Source: Robiginitomaculum antarcticum DSM 21748
GTDB lineage: Bacteria > Pseudomonadota > Alphaproteobacteria > Caulobacterales > Maricaulaceae
Length of the DNA: 64,000 nt
NCBI RefSeq assembly: GCF_000365025.1
Contig: NZ_KB823011.1
Location: forward strand, 1,012,621-1,076,620
Reading direction: 5' to 3'
The stretch's first letter is position 1. Every line of letters begins with the position of its first letter. A program made the position numbers and the translations under genes. Positions 36,910-45,077 of this stretch are shown here, one piece after another. The notes under the pieces are model-generated. The model made no database searches, had not been told where the DNA came from, and was given only the letters and a program-made list of their open reading frames with translations.

Positions 36910-38109
36910 TTAAAGAGTTTCGTCGGTAATGACGACGGTGTGGGTTGAATAAAACCCGTTAAATTGTGTGGCCAAAGTCTGGCCGTATGCGCCCAGGTTT
37001 TGAATTTCGATCCAGTCCCCTTCGCAGGCGTCTGACGGCAATGGGAACGGGCCGTTCATCGTGTCCGCACTATCGCATGTCGGGCCGAAAAAGCGAAACC
37101 CGGTTAGAAATTGCGACGGCGCAGGCGGGCGGCGGCGATGCAGCGTGACCGGAAACTTCCACGCAAATTGCCCTGCGTCAAACAATGATCCATATGTCCC
37201 GTCATTAAGATAGAGATCATGGCCTTTGCGCAGTTCAATGCGCGCGAGTGTAGCGCCGCCTTCGGCGCATAAAGCGCGGCCCGGCTCGCCAATAATCTCA
37301 ACGGCGCCGAACTCGTTGGCGATGAGTGAGCTGCGGATTGCATCGAAATATTCGTCCATAGGGCGGACGGGCATATCTGGATAAGCGACAGGAAAGCCGC
37401 CGCCTATATCGACGCTGTCAATATCGACGCCGGACGCGTCTACGATAGTGCGGCCATAGCTGATCGCGCGGTCATAGGCGCCGGGCGACAAGCACTGCGA
37501 GCCGACATGAAAGCAAATGCCGAGGCTTTTTACGCGCGGGCGGGCGGATTTTAACAGCGCCACTGCAGCGTCAAACTCTGCGCCAAATTTCCCTGATAAA
37601 GGCATGACGGCTCCGCCGGACGGTAGCGACAAACGCAGGTGCAGGTTTAGGTCGCCCGCCTCGCCTGTGCAGTCATAGATCTTTTGCAGCTCGTCTTCAT
37701 GGTCAAATGAAAAATCGCGAATGCCCAGACTGTAAGCGCGCGCGATTGTAGCGCGCGATTTGATCGGGTGCATCAGATACATTTTCGCACCCGGGAACAG
37801 ACCGCTTACCAATTCCATCTCGCGAATAGAGGCAACGTCGAATGTATCAACGCCTTCTTCCCATAATATTTTTAGCATTTCGGGATGCGGGTTTGACTTA
37901 ACTGCAAACAAAATTCGGCCCGGAAAGCGACCGACAAAACGGCGCGCAGCAGCTTTGATCTTCGATGGATAAAGCGCGTAAATATGGTCATCACCCGAAT
38001 AGGCAGCAATCGCGTCTGCCGCTGTGGAAAATGCAGGCAGCGCGGGAGCTTCAGTATGGACAGGCGCAAAAGGCTGCAGTGCAGCCGGCATAAGATTTGA
38101 ATTGAACAT
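36910..38109 (-). CDS. Type III PLP-dependent decarboxylase (ornithine decarboxylase-like)
   Basis: 399 residues, alanine-racemase-like barrel plus beta domain. PLP Lys71 in FAVKSNPHP, the His of GICFHVGSQ near 198, the phosphate loop GGGFPVAYP and GEPGRAL near 275, and the intersubunit active-site Cys in GPTCDSADTM near 343 all match ornithine/lysine decarboxylases of this fold. It would supply putrescine (or cadaverine). First gene of the polyamine operon, 12 bases ahead of the deoxyhypusine-synthase-like gene, preceded by a long structured leader. No clear ribosome site precedes ATG 38109. Confidence 0.9.
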   Translation of the reverse strand: MFNSNLMPAALQPFAPVHTEAPALPAFSTAADAIAAYSGDDHIYALYPSKIKAAARRFVGRFPGRILFAVKSNPHPEMLKILWEEGVDTFDVASIREMELVSGLFPGAKMYLMHPIKSRATIARAYSLGIRDFSFDHEDELQKIYDCTGEAGDLNLHLRLSLPSGGAVMPLSGKFGAEFDAAVALLKSARPRVKSLGICFHVGSQCLSPGAYDRAISYGRTIVDASGVDIDSVDIGGGFPVAYPDMPVRPMDEYFDAIRSSLIANEFGAVEIIGEPGRALCAEGGATLARIELRKGHDLYLNDGTYGSLFDAGQFAWKFPVTLHRRRPPAPSQFLTGFRFFGPTCDSADTMNGPFPLPSDACEGDWIEIQNLGAYGQTLATQFNGFYSTHTVVITDETL

Positions 38110-38156
38110 TATCGGACTTACAAGAAAAACGCTAATATGCGTAAAGCTCTGGAAAA

Positions 38157-38194
38157 CCGGTTATCTCGGGAGCGCCGCAGCGCTATTAAACCGG
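38157..38194 (-). terminator. Terminator-like attenuator hairpin ahead of the decarboxylase gene
   Basis: Minus-strand stem CCGGTT (38194-38189) with AACCGG (38162-38157), enclosing a second stem AGCGC/GCGCT (38184-38180 with 38175-38171, loop TGCG), followed directly by TTTT. The stop codon of the 24-codon small frame (38163-38161) overlaps the 3' arm, so a ribosome held there would prevent folding. Confidence 0.45.
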
Positions 38195-38235
38195 AAGGCG
38201 AATTTCAGGCGGGACTTAAAGGGCCCGCTTCGCAC
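38161..38235 (-). CDS. Possible 24-residue leader peptide
   Basis: GTG-initiated frame with GGCGGA about 8 bases upstream, ending in TAA inside the terminator-like hairpin. The peptide is basic and aromatic, with LKFAFRFN near residues 10-17. In E. coli the leader peptide SpeFL senses ornithine by stalling near its stop codon and switches on ornithine decarboxylase; this frame is in the corresponding place but its sequence is not demonstrably homologous. Too short to be supported by coding statistics. Confidence 0.3.
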   Translation of the reverse strand: MRSGPFKSRLKFAFRFNSAAALPR

Positions 38236-38356
38236 TACTGAGTTCCGCCACAGCGACCAGATATTCTTGATGTTTAGACGACAGGAACATGTCTCCTACC
38301 TGCGCTTGCAGGGAGATAAGAGCGCTTTTGCGGCTATTATGCAGGGCTTTACCCAT
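38216..38356 (-). CDS. Possible 46-residue small protein or upstream ORF
   Basis: ATG at 38356 with GAGAG 8 bases upstream; 46 codons to TAA. The composition (HNSRKSALISLQAQVGDMF, then SKHQEYLVAVAELSSAKRAL) is that of a plausible helical peptide rather than random translation. Its last 20 bases overlap the start of the 24-codon frame, so the two could be translationally coupled in the operon leader. Not recognised as a known protein. Confidence 0.35.
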   Translation of the reverse strand: MGKALHNSRKSALISLQAQVGDMFLSSKHQEYLVAVAELSSAKRAL

Positions 38357-38465
38357 AGCAATAACTCTCAATTTCCAAACGTCGTCTGACGTAACAAAAC
38401 CAAGACGTTACCGGCGGCTATTCGATGAAGAGTTAGCTTCATCATGGCTGACAGATTCCCCATGC

Positions 38466-38483
38466 AAAACCCTCAAATAAGGG
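38466..38483 (-). terminator. Weak Rho-independent terminator after uvrB
   Basis: On the minus strand CCCT pairs with AGGG across a short loop and is followed by TTTT. The stem is only 4-5 bp, so efficiency is doubtful. It lies about 120 bases past the uvrB stop and before the polyamine leader. Confidence 0.4.
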
Positions 38484-38600
38484 CGTGTTCAGGGCTCGCT
38501 GTAGCTCGCTTTATCGTCGAAAATGGATATATTCATTGCCTGCAAAATCTGCAAGAGCTTTGTTGAAGAAAAATGCAGGTGAAACATCATATTTAGCATC

Positions 38601-40733
38601 CTACTGCGCTTTTAACTTCGCTATCTCGTCACGCAGTTTCGCGGCGTCTTCAAACTCCAGATTTTCTGCCGCCTCGAACATGCGTTTTTCCATATCGGCG
38701 AGGACAGCTAGCAGGTTCGGACCGGCATAAGCTGCCTGTTCGCTTTCAGCCACTTCACGCATGCCGCGTTTGGATTTTTTCTTTTGCCCCGACGGCGTAT
38801 ATGTATCGCGCTGCCGCTGGATTTCTTTGCCCGACTCGCTATCGCCGACAATATCCGCCACGCCGCGCGCAATGGTGGTTGGAGTGATTCCGTGCTCTAA
38901 ATTATGAGCAACCTGACGCTCGCGGCGGCGGTCAGTCTCTTCAATGGCGCGCTCCATCGATCCGGTGACTTTATCGGCATAAAGCACGACTTTAGACTCA
39001 GAGTTTCGCGCCGCCCGGCCAATGGTTTGGATCAGCGAGGTTTCGCTCCGCAAAAACCCTTCTTTATCCGCGTCTAAAATACCAACAAAGGCGCATTCGG
39101 GAATATCCAAGCCTTCGCGCAAGAGGTTGATCCCGATCATGACATCGAACACGCCCATGCGCAGATCGCGGATCAGCTCAATCCGTTCCAGCGTGTCGAC
39201 ATCACTATGCATATAGCGCACCTTGATGCCTTGATCGTGCATATATTCGGTCAGGTCTTCCGACATTTTTTTGGTCAGGGTCGTCACGAGCGAACGGTAA
39301 CCCGCCGCTGTCGTTTTGCGCACTTCGTCAATCACATCATCGACCTGCGACGCGCCGTCTTTGGCGACGGGGCGGATTTCGACCGGCGGATCAATCAGGC
39401 CCGTCGGGCGAATGACCTGCTCAACAAAAACGCCGCCCGTGCGCTCCATTTCCCAGTTCGATGGCGTGGCGGAAACATGCACGCTTTGCGGGCGCATCGC
39501 GTCCCATTCGCCGAAAGTCAGCGGGCGGTTATCCATCGCGCTGGGCAGGCGAAAACCATGCTCGGTCAGGGTAAATTTACGGCTGCGGTCGCCTTTGCTC
39601 ATCGCGCCGATTTGCGGCACAGAGACATGGCTCTCATCGGTAAAGATTATCGCGTTTTCGGGCAAATATTCAAACAGTGTGGGCGGCGGCTCGCCGGGCG
39701 CGCGGCCCGTCAGATAGCGGCTGTAGTTTTCAATGCCGCTGCAAAATCCCTGCGCGGCCATCATTTCCAGATCAAATTCCGTGCGCTGGGCAATGCGCTG
39801 GGCTTCGAGCAAGCGGCCCTCAGACTCATATTGTTTAAGACGCAAGTCGAGCTCTTTTTTTATACTTTTAATGGCTTGATGAATGGTCGGGCGCGGCGTT
39901 ACGTAATGGCTGTTGGCATAAATGCGGACAGACTTTAGATCGTCTTGCGTGCGCCCGGTCAGGGGATCAAATTCGACTAATGTGTCGACTTCGTCGCCAA
40001 AGAAATCAATACGCCATGCGCGATCATCATAATGTGCTGGAAAGATTTCAATCGTATCGCCACGCACGCGAAATGTGCCACGTGAAAAGGCCAGATCATT
40101 ACGTTTATACTGAAGCTGGACAAGCTGCGCCATTAATCCACGCTGATCTATGCTTTGGCCACGGGCAATATCCACGGTCATGGCGGTATAGGTTTCAACC
40201 GAGCCGATACCGTAAATGCACGAGACCGAGGCGACGATGATCACATCATCGCGTTCCAAAATAGCGCGCGTAGCGGCGTGGCGCATACGGTCAATTTGCT
40301 CATTCACGCTGCTGTCTTTTTCGATGAATGTGTCTGTGCGCGGCACATAAGCTTCAGGCTGATAATAATCATAATAGCTGACGAAATATTCGACGGCATT
40401 GTCAGGGAAGAAACTTTTAAATTCGCCATAAAGCTGAGCCGCGAGCGTTTTATTGGGCGCAAGGATCAGCGCGGGGCGCTGCGTTTGCTCAATGACTTTG
40501 GCCATGGTGAATGTCTTGCCGGAGCCCGTAACGCCAAGCAAAACCTGATCGCGTTCGCCTTCATTGAGGCCCGCGACCAGTTCTTTAATGGCTGCGGGCT
40601 GATCGCCTTTGGGCGTAAACGGACTGACGAGGCGAAACGGCTTGCCGCCTTCCACTTTTTTCGGACGTTTGGGGCGGTGCGGCACCCATAGAGCGGGCGC
40701 TTCGGCAACAGACATTTCAACAGGTGTAGACAT
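38601..40733 (-). CDS. uvrB: Excinuclease ABC subunit B
   Basis: DNA helicase-like damage-verification subunit of nucleotide excision repair. 710 residues with Walker A GVTGSGKT at 67-74, the beta-hairpin region [12 protein letters not shown] near 125, DEXH-type DESHVSVPQ, helicase motif [11 protein letters not shown] near 575, and a C-terminal UVR (UvrC-binding) motif [20 protein letters not shown]. The start ATG at 40733 gives an N-terminus about 30 residues longer than E. coli UvrB, common in alphaproteobacteria. Confidence 0.96.
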   Translation of the reverse strand: MSTPVEMSVAEAPALWVPHRPKRPKKVEGGKPFRLVSPFTPKGDQPAAIKELVAGLNEGERDQVLLGVTGSGKTFTMAKVIEQTQRPALILAPNKTLAAQLYGEFKSFFPDNAVEYFVSYYDYYQPEAYVPRTDTFIEKDSSVNEQIDRMRHAATRAILERDDVIIVASVSCIYGIGSVETYTAMTVDIARGQSIDQRGLMAQLVQLQYKRNDLAFSRGTFRVRGDTIEIFPAHYDDRAWRIDFFGDEVDTLVEFDPLTGRTQDDLKSVRIYANSHYVTPRPTIHQAIKSIKKELDLRLKQYESEGRLLEAQRIAQRTEFDLEMMAAQGFCSGIENYSRYLTGRAPGEPPPTLFEYLPENAIIFTDESHVSVPQIGAMSKGDRSRKFTLTEHGFRLPSAMDNRPLTFGEWDAMRPQSVHVSATPSNWEMERTGGVFVEQVIRPTGLIDPPVEIRPVAKDGASQVDDVIDEVRKTTAAGYRSLVTTLTKKMSEDLTEYMHDQGIKVRYMHSDVDTLERIELIRDLRMGVFDVMIGINLLREGLDIPECAFVGILDADKEGFLRSETSLIQTIGRAARNSESKVVLYADKVTGSMERAIEETDRRRERQVAHNLEHGITPTTIARGVADIVGDSESGKEIQRQRDTYTPSGQKKKSKRGMREVAESEQAAYAGPNLLAVLADMEKRMFEAAENLEFEDAAKLRDEIAKLKAQ

Positions 40734-40994
40734 GGGTTGAAAATAGGGAACAAAAGCAGAATTGCAAGCTGTCTATTCGGCATCTATCTGCGAAATATAG
40801 GGCTATAATCTCCCAAATCCGAAGACGGCATAATCTAGCAGACGTACCACCACAGCTTTTATCTTCGTCACCACTAGGGTTGAACATCAGACCCAAGGCT
40901 CTGAAGGCCTTCACCATTTCGCGAGTCATGCCGCTTCGGCTATTAATCTTCATCATGTCTGCTATACAATATGCCATAAAGAAAGGACGCCGGC

Positions 40995-41642
40995 TTGCCA
41001 AAACCGCCTGAAATAACGACAATGCCTGTCAAGGTCTCAATCAAAGACCGGCGCAGTATGACGGTTTCACCAAAATCAATAAGTGCGGCCAAGCGTGATG
41101 CCCTATGGCTGGCGGCAATTGCGACCCACCGTGACGTCAAAGCGCTGACAGAGCTTTTCAAAATATACGGGCCCAAACTTAAGGGCTGGTTGATGGCGCG
41201 GGGCGCCGGCTCAGGAACAGCCGAGGATATCGTTCAGGATATTATGATCACATGTTGGACCCGGGCGCATATGTATGATCCGGCCAAAGCCAGCTTCGCA
41301 ACCTGGGTATATCGCATGACCCGTAATCGCTGGATTGATCATCGCCGCAAGCATGGGCGCATGGATATTCGCGACCCTGAACTGATGAAGATCATCGCCG
41401 ACGATGTTGTGCCTTCAGCCGAGTATAATTTTATCTTCAAACAGGACAGTACGGATTTGCAAGAGCGCATAGATACCCTGTCAGACGCGCAGTCCAGCGC
41501 GCTGCGTATGGCCTTTATGGAATATAAAACCCATCAGGAAATTTCTGATGAAATCGGCGTGCCGCTCGGTACGGTCAAAACACGTATTCGCAGCGCGATT
41601 GCCGCATTACGAAAACAGATGGACGCGCAACCGCTTACGTAA
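40995..41642 (+). CDS. ECF-family RNA polymerase sigma factor
   Basis: 215 residues from a TTG start that has AAAGGA 7 bases upstream; ATGs at 41022 and 41058 lack a ribosome site and are alternatives. Region 2 lies at about 55-120 (EDIVQDIMITCWTRAHMYDP, then FATWVYRMTRNRWIDHRR) and region 4 at about 155-208 (the helix-turn-helix THQEISDEIGVPLGTVKTRIRSA). No anti-sigma gene is next to it; the convergent downstream gene encodes an exported DUF3617 protein. The regulated stress is not readable from the sequence. Confidence 0.9.
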   Translation: MPKPPEITTMPVKVSIKDRRSMTVSPKSISAAKRDALWLAAIATHRDVKALTELFKIYGPKLKGWLMARGAGSGTAEDIVQDIMITCWTRAHMYDPAKASFATWVYRMTRNRWIDHRRKHGRMDIRDPELMKIIADDVVPSAEYNFIFKQDSTDLQERIDTLSDAQSSALRMAFMEYKTHQEISDEIGVPLGTVKTRIRSAIAALRKQMDAQPLT

Positions 41643-41668
41643 AAGCCGTCCTGAGGATGGCTTTTTAG
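41641..41668. terminator. Bidirectional terminator between the sigma factor and DUF3617 genes
   Basis: Inverted repeat AAAAGCC-GTCC-TGA-GGAT-GGCTTTTT starting at the sigma factor stop codon. The A-run and T-run on either side allow it to end both convergent transcripts. Confidence 0.8.
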
Positions 41669-41684
41669 CGCTTAGAATAATGGA

Positions 41685-42128
41685 TTAACTACAGCTATCA
41701 GAAATCTGAACACCTGAAATATCCAATTCGACCGGTGCGGCGCTTCCAAACACGTCCGTGGTGCCATCGAAATTTAAATCAAATGATGTTTGGGTATGCT
41801 CAACAACAGCGCGGCCTGACAAATCGCCTTCAATGTCCGACATTTTACAAGAGACATCGGTTGCGATGCGGTTTGACGTTTCGGACATATTATCAAAGCT
41901 GCAGCTAAAATCATCGCCCATCATCTCTTCTAATTTTGCGTAACTCACCGTGCTCTCCTCTTCGGTCAGACATTCCACACTGACATCATCATTGACGGAT
42001 TGACCCCCCATTTTGAGAGATGTCGTTATCTGATATTGGCCTGCCTCAAACGTCAGCGAGTCCTTCGCGGCGGCGAGCGACGACAGACCTAGTGCAGTGA
42101 CCGCGGCGGCCATGATAGCATATTTCAT
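41685..42128 (-). CDS. Exported DUF3617 domain protein
   Basis: 147 residues with a Sec signal peptide (hydrophobic 4-20, cleavage probably after LAAA). The mature part has the DUF3617 pattern: FEAGQYQITTSLKM, a conserved Cys in VECLTEEE, later Cys residues in FSCSF and SCKM, and a terminal SDSCS; four or more Cys suggest periplasmic disulfides. Function of the family is unknown. Monocistronic, convergent with the sigma factor gene. Confidence 0.78.
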   Translation of the reverse strand: MKYAIMAAAVTALGLSSLAAAKDSLTFEAGQYQITTSLKMGGQSVNDDVSVECLTEEESTVSYAKLEEMMGDDFSCSFDNMSETSNRIATDVSCKMSDIEGDLSGRAVVEHTQTSFDLNFDGTTDVFGSAAPVELDISGVQISDSCS

Positions 42129-42261
42129 GATTTTTCCTTTTGGTTCTCTAAATCATAGCGTGCCAAGCTGAATGCGAAATGAAAATTACCGCGTATTACC
42201 GAAGTCTAATGTTATAAGGTATAAGCACTTGCGGTCCGCATAATATGTATAGGATTTGACC

Positions 42262-42759
42262 ATGTTAGAAACACTCCTGCTGATGCGGCATGCTAAATCG
42301 TCTTGGGAAAATAAGGGTTTGGTGGATCATGCGAGGCCGCTAAATTCACGCGGTCGCAAGTCTGCTGATATCGTCGGACGGACATTAACGGCGCGCGGAT
42401 TCGCGCCCAATGAAATCTGGAGCAGTGATAGTGCTCGGACACTGGAGACGGCAAAGCGTCTCATCCGCATTATTCCCGGCGCGCAATCAATCCGCCATAT
42501 ACCGGATTTATACCACAGCAGCGCCGCAGACATCCGGAAGATTCTGAAGAATTACGGCGAGCCGGACTGCACCTCGCTTATGGTTTTGGCGCACAATCCC
42601 GGAATATCTGAATTTTTCGAAGACTTTTCGAGGCGCGCTCACCCTTTTCCAACCGCCTGTTGCGCCGTCTTCAAACGAAAAAATGACGGGGATTGGCTTA
42701 ATCAAAACAACTGGTTGCTAACTGACATTCTCGTCGCGCGACAGCTCATGGAAGAATAG
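42262..42759 (+). CDS. SixA-like histidine phosphatase
   Basis: 165-residue phosphohistidine phosphatase of the branch 2 phosphoglycerate-mutase fold. The RH motif is at the N-terminus (LLMRHAKSSW, His10), followed by DHARPLNSRGRKSA, SSDSARTLETA and the second catalytic His in VLAHNPGISEF. ATG at 42262 is chosen: AGGA ends 7 bases before it, whereas the TTG two codons upstream does not. It ends one base before the next small gene, so the two are co-transcribed. Confidence 0.88.
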   Translation: MLETLLLMRHAKSSWENKGLVDHARPLNSRGRKSADIVGRTLTARGFAPNEIWSSDSARTLETAKRLIRIIPGAQSIRHIPDLYHSSAADIRKILKNYGEPDCTSLMVLAHNPGISEFFEDFSRRAHPFPTACCAVFKRKNDGDWLNQNNWLLTDILVARQLMEE

Positions 42760-42760
42760 A

Positions 42761-42997
42761 GTGGCGCGACCGCCCAAAGATACAGCGCCCACACCCGGCG
42801 GTATAATAAAGGCGCTCTGGCGTATGACACTTGTGACCGTGTTTTACCCGCTAAGTCTGGGGCTGTTCTTTTATATCTGGTGGAAGGGCTATCACTGGGG
42901 ATGGGGCGCGCTTATTGTGGCCGCGATTATTATATTTGACCCCATCTGGATCATTTTCGTGCGAAATCTCTTGGGATGGAAAAGCAAAAAACACTGA
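42761..42997 (+). CDS. Hypothetical small membrane protein
   Basis: 78 residues starting at GTG 42761, with GGAAGA about 5-10 bases upstream inside the end of the SixA-like gene. Two hydrophobic segments at about 21-40 and 47-68 with a Trp-rich loop (YIWWKGYHWGWG) between them. Not recognised as a named family. Position directly behind the phosphatase gene suggests co-expression only. Confidence 0.65.
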   Translation: MARPPKDTAPTPGGIIKALWRMTLVTVFYPLSLGLFFYIWWKGYHWGWGALIVAAIIIFDPIWIIFVRNLLGWKSKKH

Positions 42998-43097
42998 TTT
43001 ATCGGGTCACAGTGAGCGGCGCGGATGAGGCAAGCTTTTACACGCGCTTTACTATGGCCACTCGTTTTAAATGAAAATTACATCCAATCGGCGTATT

Positions 43098-43227
43098 TAA
43101 AGAGTGCTGAAGGTGCGCTTCATCTCTGCACTGCCCGTACACTGAACACCCAATGTGTTTAGCAAACTCGCTAGGCAGTTTGCCCTCGGTAAATTCATCC
43201 CGACCGGCGGCGACTGCCTAACTTTTT
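43098..43227 (+). ncRNA. Candidate structured RNA with terminal hairpin and T-run
   Basis: In the 228-base gap before the DoxX-like gene, three consecutive hairpins can form on the plus strand: near 43101-43133 (AGTGC/GCACT enclosing TGAAG/CTTCA), 43147-43161 (AACAC/GTGTT), and 43173-43219 (AGGCAGT/ACTGCCT enclosing GCC/GGC and CGGT/ACCG), the last followed by TTTTT at 43223-43227. A competing stem GCAAAC/GTTTGC (about 43163-43182) uses part of the last hairpin. It may be an independent small RNA or an elaborate 3' end of the SixA operon transcript. On the minus strand the same stretch is open for about 59 codons without a good start. Confidence 0.35.
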
Positions 43228-43648
43228 ATCTATCGATCGTCAGAAACAAATCTTGCTTCCGTAATATGTAAAGCAGAAACATCGCGGCGGCAGTCGGCAG
43301 CGCCGCCATAAACAGGATATTAAATGGGGTGTTCGGAAATATCCCAAATTTATCGAAATAATCAGGCACCAGATAAGGCAAGGCCATCAATGTTCCAACG
43401 GCGTGAATCCCAAATATCAACCCATATGAAATTCGCTTTTTAAAGCCGAGTAAAAATGCGAGAAGCAGGAGAAGACCAAGCCCGCCAATAGCATAGGCCA
43501 AGGCGTCAGGCAGGTGATCCACATTGTAATATTTAGCGAACAATCCCTTGGTCAAATCAATATTAACAGCCTTACCTATCCACCACGGCGCTAGAAATAG
43601 AGCAATGAAAAGACGCGTTAAAAATAGGGGTAGTTTCAAATTCGGCAT
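43226..43648 (-). CDS. DoxX-like integral membrane protein
   Basis: 140 residues from ATG 43648, which follows AGGAGAG by 5 bases. The frame is open further upstream into gltX, but that ribosome site decides the start. Four hydrophobic segments (about 7-22, 48-68, 74-92, 108-128) make a small four-helix membrane protein resembling the DoxX superfamily; no catalytic motif is visible. A role in redox or lipid metabolism is sometimes proposed for the superfamily. Downstream of gltX, possibly with its own promoter. Confidence 0.6.
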   Translation of the reverse strand: MPNLKLPLFLTRLFIALFLAPWWIGKAVNIDLTKGLFAKYYNVDHLPDALAYAIGGLGLLLLLAFLLGFKKRISYGLIFGIHAVGTLMALPYLVPDYFDKFGIFPNTPFNILFMAALPTAAAMFLLYILRKQDLFLTIDR

Positions 43649-43724
43649 AATATCTCTCCTCATAAACTCGGCTATGAGGAGGTTTAATCCAAAGACAAAA
43701 TCAAGATTTTGTGAAACCGGGCAT

Positions 43725-45074
43725 TTAGCCTTTTTCCCCGCGAAGGCGCGCCGCGCTCGCCTTATGTCCCAGCAAGAGCAGTATCTCGTCCATGGCCGGG
43801 CCATTCTGACGCCCGGTTAAAGCTTTACGAAGCGGCATAAAAAGCCCGCGGCCTTTGCGCCCTGTTTTAGACTTTAGCTCCGACGTCCATATTCCCCATG
43901 TTTCATCGGTAATTTTTTCGGGCAGGCAATCTGCGGCCTCTTTGCAAAATTCCACATCCTCGTCATCAATTTGCCCCTGCATGGGCGCATAGAGCGTCTT
44001 CGCCCAACCGGCCACGTCGCGGAACTTTTCAATATTAGCGCGAACAAGTGTCCAGAACGCTTCGCCATGATCTGCGCCCATTTCCGCCAGGCGCGGCTTG
44101 GCGGATTTATACGGCAAGTCATGGAGGTAGCGTGCATTGACCAGAGCCAGCTCGGCTTCGTCAAACCGGGCCGGCGCGCGGCCGATTTTATCAAATGAAA
44201 ACTCGTCAATCAGGATATCCAGCGACGGCTTCGCTTCAACCGGATCGGAGGTTCCGATTTTACCCAGCAGTGACAGCAATGCAGTCGGCTCCAGCCCTTG
44301 ATCGCGTAATTGATCCATAGACAGGCTGCCCAACCGTTTGGACAGGCTTTTACCGTCCGCGCCGACGAGAAGTGGCGTGTGGGCAAATTGGGGAACAGGG
44401 CCGCCCAAAGCTTCAAAAATCTCAATCTGCGCGCCGCTATTGGTGACATGATCTTCGCCGCGAATGACATGGGTAATTTTGGCGTCAATATCGTCGACGA
44501 CGCTCGGCAAGGTATATAAAAATGAGCCGTCATCACGAATCAAAATAGGATCAGAGATCGATCCGGTATCAATGCTTTGATCGCCGCGCACCAGATCGGT
44601 CCAGCTTGCGCTCTCACCGGAGAGTTTAAAACGCCAATGCGGCTTACGGCCCTGGCTTTCCAACGCGGCGCGGTCGTCATCGGACAAGCCTAATGCCGCG
44701 CGGTTATAGATGGGCGCCTGCCCCTGCGCGCGGCGTAATTTACGCTGTTTATCCAGCTCTTCCGGCGTCTCGAAACACGCATATAATAGACCCGCTTCGC
44801 GTAGCTTACCGGCAGCGGCTTCGTATTGTGAAAAGCGCGCGGATTGGTTGAACGTATCGTCCCAGTCAAGACCCAGCCATTTCAGATCCGTTTTAAGACC
44901 GTCTTCAAAGGCTTTTGTTGAGCGCTCCAGATCCGTATCATCAATACGCAGGACGAATTTACCGTCCTGGCCGCGCGCGAACAGAACGTTCATCAGCGCG
45001 GTGCGGACATTACCGACGTGAAGCTTGCCCGTGGGCGACGGCGCAAAACGGACGATGGGAGTAGAAGACGTCAT
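43725..45074 (-). CDS. gltX: Glutamate--tRNA ligase
   Basis: Class I aminoacyl-tRNA synthetase, 449 residues. HIGH-type motif HVGN at 19-22 within FAPSPTGKLHVGN, LRIDDTDLERS near 43, THVIRGEDHVTNS near 195, and the KMSKS-type KSLSKRLGS near 252. Alphaproteobacteria often have two GluRS paralogues, one acting on tRNA-Gln as well; which this is cannot be told. ATG 45074 lies three bases after the nadE stop, so the two are co-transcribed. Confidence 0.94.
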   Translation of the reverse strand: MTSSTPIVRFAPSPTGKLHVGNVRTALMNVLFARGQDGKFVLRIDDTDLERSTKAFEDGLKTDLKWLGLDWDDTFNQSARFSQYEAAAGKLREAGLLYACFETPEELDKQRKLRRAQGQAPIYNRAALGLSDDDRAALESQGRKPHWRFKLSGESASWTDLVRGDQSIDTGSISDPILIRDDGSFLYTLPSVVDDIDAKITHVIRGEDHVTNSGAQIEIFEALGGPVPQFAHTPLLVGADGKSLSKRLGSLSMDQLRDQGLEPTALLSLLGKIGTSDPVEAKPSLDILIDEFSFDKIGRAPARFDEAELALVNARYLHDLPYKSAKPRLAEMGADHGEAFWTLVRANIEKFRDVAGWAKTLYAPMQGQIDDEDVEFCKEAADCLPEKITDETWGIWTSELKSKTGRKGRGLFMPLRKALTGRQNGPAMDEILLLLGHKASAARLRGEKG

Positions 45075-45077
45075 AAT

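Larger units (their letters stand above)
38110..38600 (-). promoter_or_regulatory. Structured leader region of the polyamine operon
   Basis: This roughly 490-base stretch between uvrB and the decarboxylase gene has no long gene on either strand but several inverted repeats on the minus strand: 38424-38430 with 38437-38443 (7 bp), hairpin A at 38198-38233 (two 5-bp stems), and terminator-like hairpin B at 38157-38194 (6 bp plus 5 bp) followed by TTTT at 38153-38156. Two small reading frames run into hairpins A and B. An RNA motif named speF is known upstream of ornithine decarboxylase genes in alphaproteobacteria; this region is in the right place to be a member. Confidence 0.6.

Noticed and set aside
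40717-41022. 101-codon minus-strand frame between uvrB and the sigma factor
   Set aside because: No ribosome site at its candidate starts, it overlaps the start of uvrB, and the Cys-rich end has no recognisable pattern; it remains a weak possibility.
43649-43804. N-terminal extension of the DoxX-like gene
   Set aside because: The ATG at 43648 has AGGAGAG 5 bases upstream, and the extension overlaps the end of gltX.
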